DNA of 7,272 nucleotides from an uncultured Bacteroidia bacterium (lineage in GTDB: Bacteria; Bacteroidota; Bacteroidia; SpSt-205), in NCBI GenBank assembly GCA_937995505.1, contig CALKJV010000089.1:1-7272 (forward strand), given 5' to 3'. Made by a program: the position numbers and the translations under genes. This document shows positions 6,205 through 7,272 of this stretch, piece after piece. Below the pieces are notes generated by a model that saw nothing but the letters and a program-made list of their open reading frames with translations, was not told the origin of the DNA and ran no database searches. Positions within the stretch are counted from its first letter, which is position 1. Each line of letters starts with the position of its first letter.

Positions 6205-7272
6205 ATGTGCCGTATAGCGGGGCTATGGGTGTGGGGGCGGGCAAGCGAGCCAGGCGAACTTAGGGCCCGCCTGGAGCGCATGGCCACCCTTCAAGCCCGC
6301 GGAGGACCAGATGGGGAGGGCTACTGGCTCCACCCCGAAAAGTCCCTTGGACTTGCCCATCGCCGCTTGGCTATCTTAGATCTCTCGCCTGCCGGGGCCC
6401 AGCCCATGACCCGGGACTCGCTGGCTATCTCATACAACGGAGAGATTTACAACTTCCGCACGCTACGAGCTACGCTGCAAGCTCAGGGGTATTCCTTCCG
6501 CAGTGAGACCGATACCGAGGTGCTCCTCTGGGGGTGGAAGGCTTGGGGCCCAGAGCTCCTTACGCGCCTGCGGGGGATGTGGACTTTTGCGCTATGGGAT
6601 GGAGAGGCGCTATGGCTCGTGCGCGATCGCTTCGGCGTGAAACCGCTCTTTTACGCAGTGAGCCCCAAAGAGCTGGCTTTTGCTTCGGAGCTGTCCGCGC
6701 TCCTTTCCGCCCTGCCTGAAAAGCCTACCCCCCTTCCCGGCGCCCTGCACCAATACCTGAGCTATGGGTTTGTTACGGCGCCGCATACGTTCTATGCGGG
6801 GGTTCAGCAAGTGCTACCCGGTACGGCGCTGCGATTCTCGCCTTCGGGCATGGAGGTTATTCGGTACTGGGACCCTAAGCCGTACTTTTTTCCCCCTGTA
6901 TCCCCTGCACCTACGGACGACGAGGCTGAGGCCCTGCTCGTGGAAAGCTTTCAGCGGCGCTTAGTGTCGGATGTACCGGTGGGGATCTTTCTGAGTGGGG
7001 GGATTGACTCATCTCTGGTAGCGACTCTTTTAGCTCGCCGAGTAGGGGTGGCCCTCCCCGCTTTTACGCTGGGCTTCCCGGGTACGGCGTATGATGAAGC
7101 GCCCTGGGCGCAGCGTATCGCCGCGCATTTGGGCCTTCCCCATGAGGTCTTTCGCATAGAAGTAGCTCAGCTTCCCCCCTTGGTGAAGCAGCTCCCTGCG
7201 CTGTACGGGCAGCCTTTTGGGGATGCTTCGGCGCTGGCGGTGTATGTGCTAGCCCACTTCACTCGCCAGCGG
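6205..7272 (+). CDS. asnB: Asparagine synthetase, glutamine-hydrolysing (partial, C-terminus beyond window)
   Basis: Class II amidotransferase that takes ammonia from glutamine and forms asparagine from aspartate with ATP, or amidates a related substrate. The first 356 residues are present and the frame is open to the window end. Cys2, the N-terminal nucleophile after Met removal, fixes the start. The glutaminase domain (about 2-190) shows LAHRRLAILDLS (50-61), YNGEIYNF (77-84) and ETDTEV (101-106), which line the glutamine pocket. The synthetase domain begins near 235, with the ATP-pyrophosphatase loop LSGGIDSS (263-270), then YDEAPWAQ (296-303) and GQPFGDASA (335-343). Compared with the common MCGIAG and RGPD, this protein has MCRIAG and GGPD, a pairing I recall from Bacteroidota homologues. 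Relatives that amidate sugars or peptides share this architecture, so the exact substrate is less certain than the family. Confidence 0.9.
   Translation, partial: MCRIAGLWVWGRASEPGELRARLERMATLQARGGPDGEGYWLHPEKSLGLAHRRLAILDLSPAGAQPMTRDSLAISYNGEIYNFRTLRATLQAQGYSFRSETDTEVLLWGWKAWGPELLTRLRGMWTFALWDGEALWLVRDRFGVKPLFYAVSPKELAFASELSALLSALPEKPTPLPGALHQYLSYGFVTAPHTFYAGVQQVLPGTALRFSPSGMEVIRYWDPKPYFFPPVSPAPTDDEAEALLVESFQRRLVSDVPVGIFLSGGIDSSLVATLLARRVGVALPAFTLGFPGTAYDEAPWAQRIAAHLGLPHEVFRIEVAQLPPLVKQLPALYGQPFGDASALAVYVLAHFTRQR

Overview
The window looks like a piece of a Bacteroidota-type chromosome, fairly GC-rich by eye. Three things point there. One gene encodes a eukaryote-like GT3 glycogen synthase, a family that in bacteria is found mainly in this phylum. 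The asparagine synthetase has an MCRIAG start. The promoter element TACCTTTG, which matches the Bacteroidota -7 consensus TAnnTTTG, sits just before three genes. I cannot name a genus. I see no mobile element, CRISPR array, tRNA or rRNA.

Left part, minus strand (1-1905): three genes run leftwards as a probable operon. They are methylmalonyl-CoA epimerase (1905-1510), a phosphate-binding lipoprotein PstS (1479-667) and the phosphate permease PstC (670 to beyond base 1, cut by the window edge). pstS and pstC overlap by the 4 bases ATGA. The large extracytoplasmic loop of PstC contains a short stretch that resembles PstS itself.

Middle (1906-2159): a 254-bp divergent intergenic region. It holds a -7 element for each direction, two imperfect inverted repeats (one near each promoter) and a 12-bp direct repeat. 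I see no convincing gene in it.

Right part, plus strand (2160-7272): one 1321-codon gene joins a GT3 glycogen synthase to a GT35 alpha-glucan phosphorylase, so the polymerising and phosphorolytic enzymes of glycogen metabolism are on one chain. After 79 bp comes a glutamine-hydrolysing asparagine synthetase (6205 to beyond 7272), cut by the window edge in its synthetase domain.

The genes are ordinary metabolism: phosphate uptake, propionate/methylmalonyl-CoA interconversion, glycogen turnover and amide transfer. The phosphate and glycogen genes may be loosely linked, because phosphorolysis consumes inorganic phosphate, but nothing in the sequence proves co-regulation. The points most worth a second look are the PstS-like segment inside PstC, the promoter elements placed so close to start codons that the mRNAs should be leaderless, and the synthase-phosphorylase fusion with an inverted repeat overlapping its promoter.
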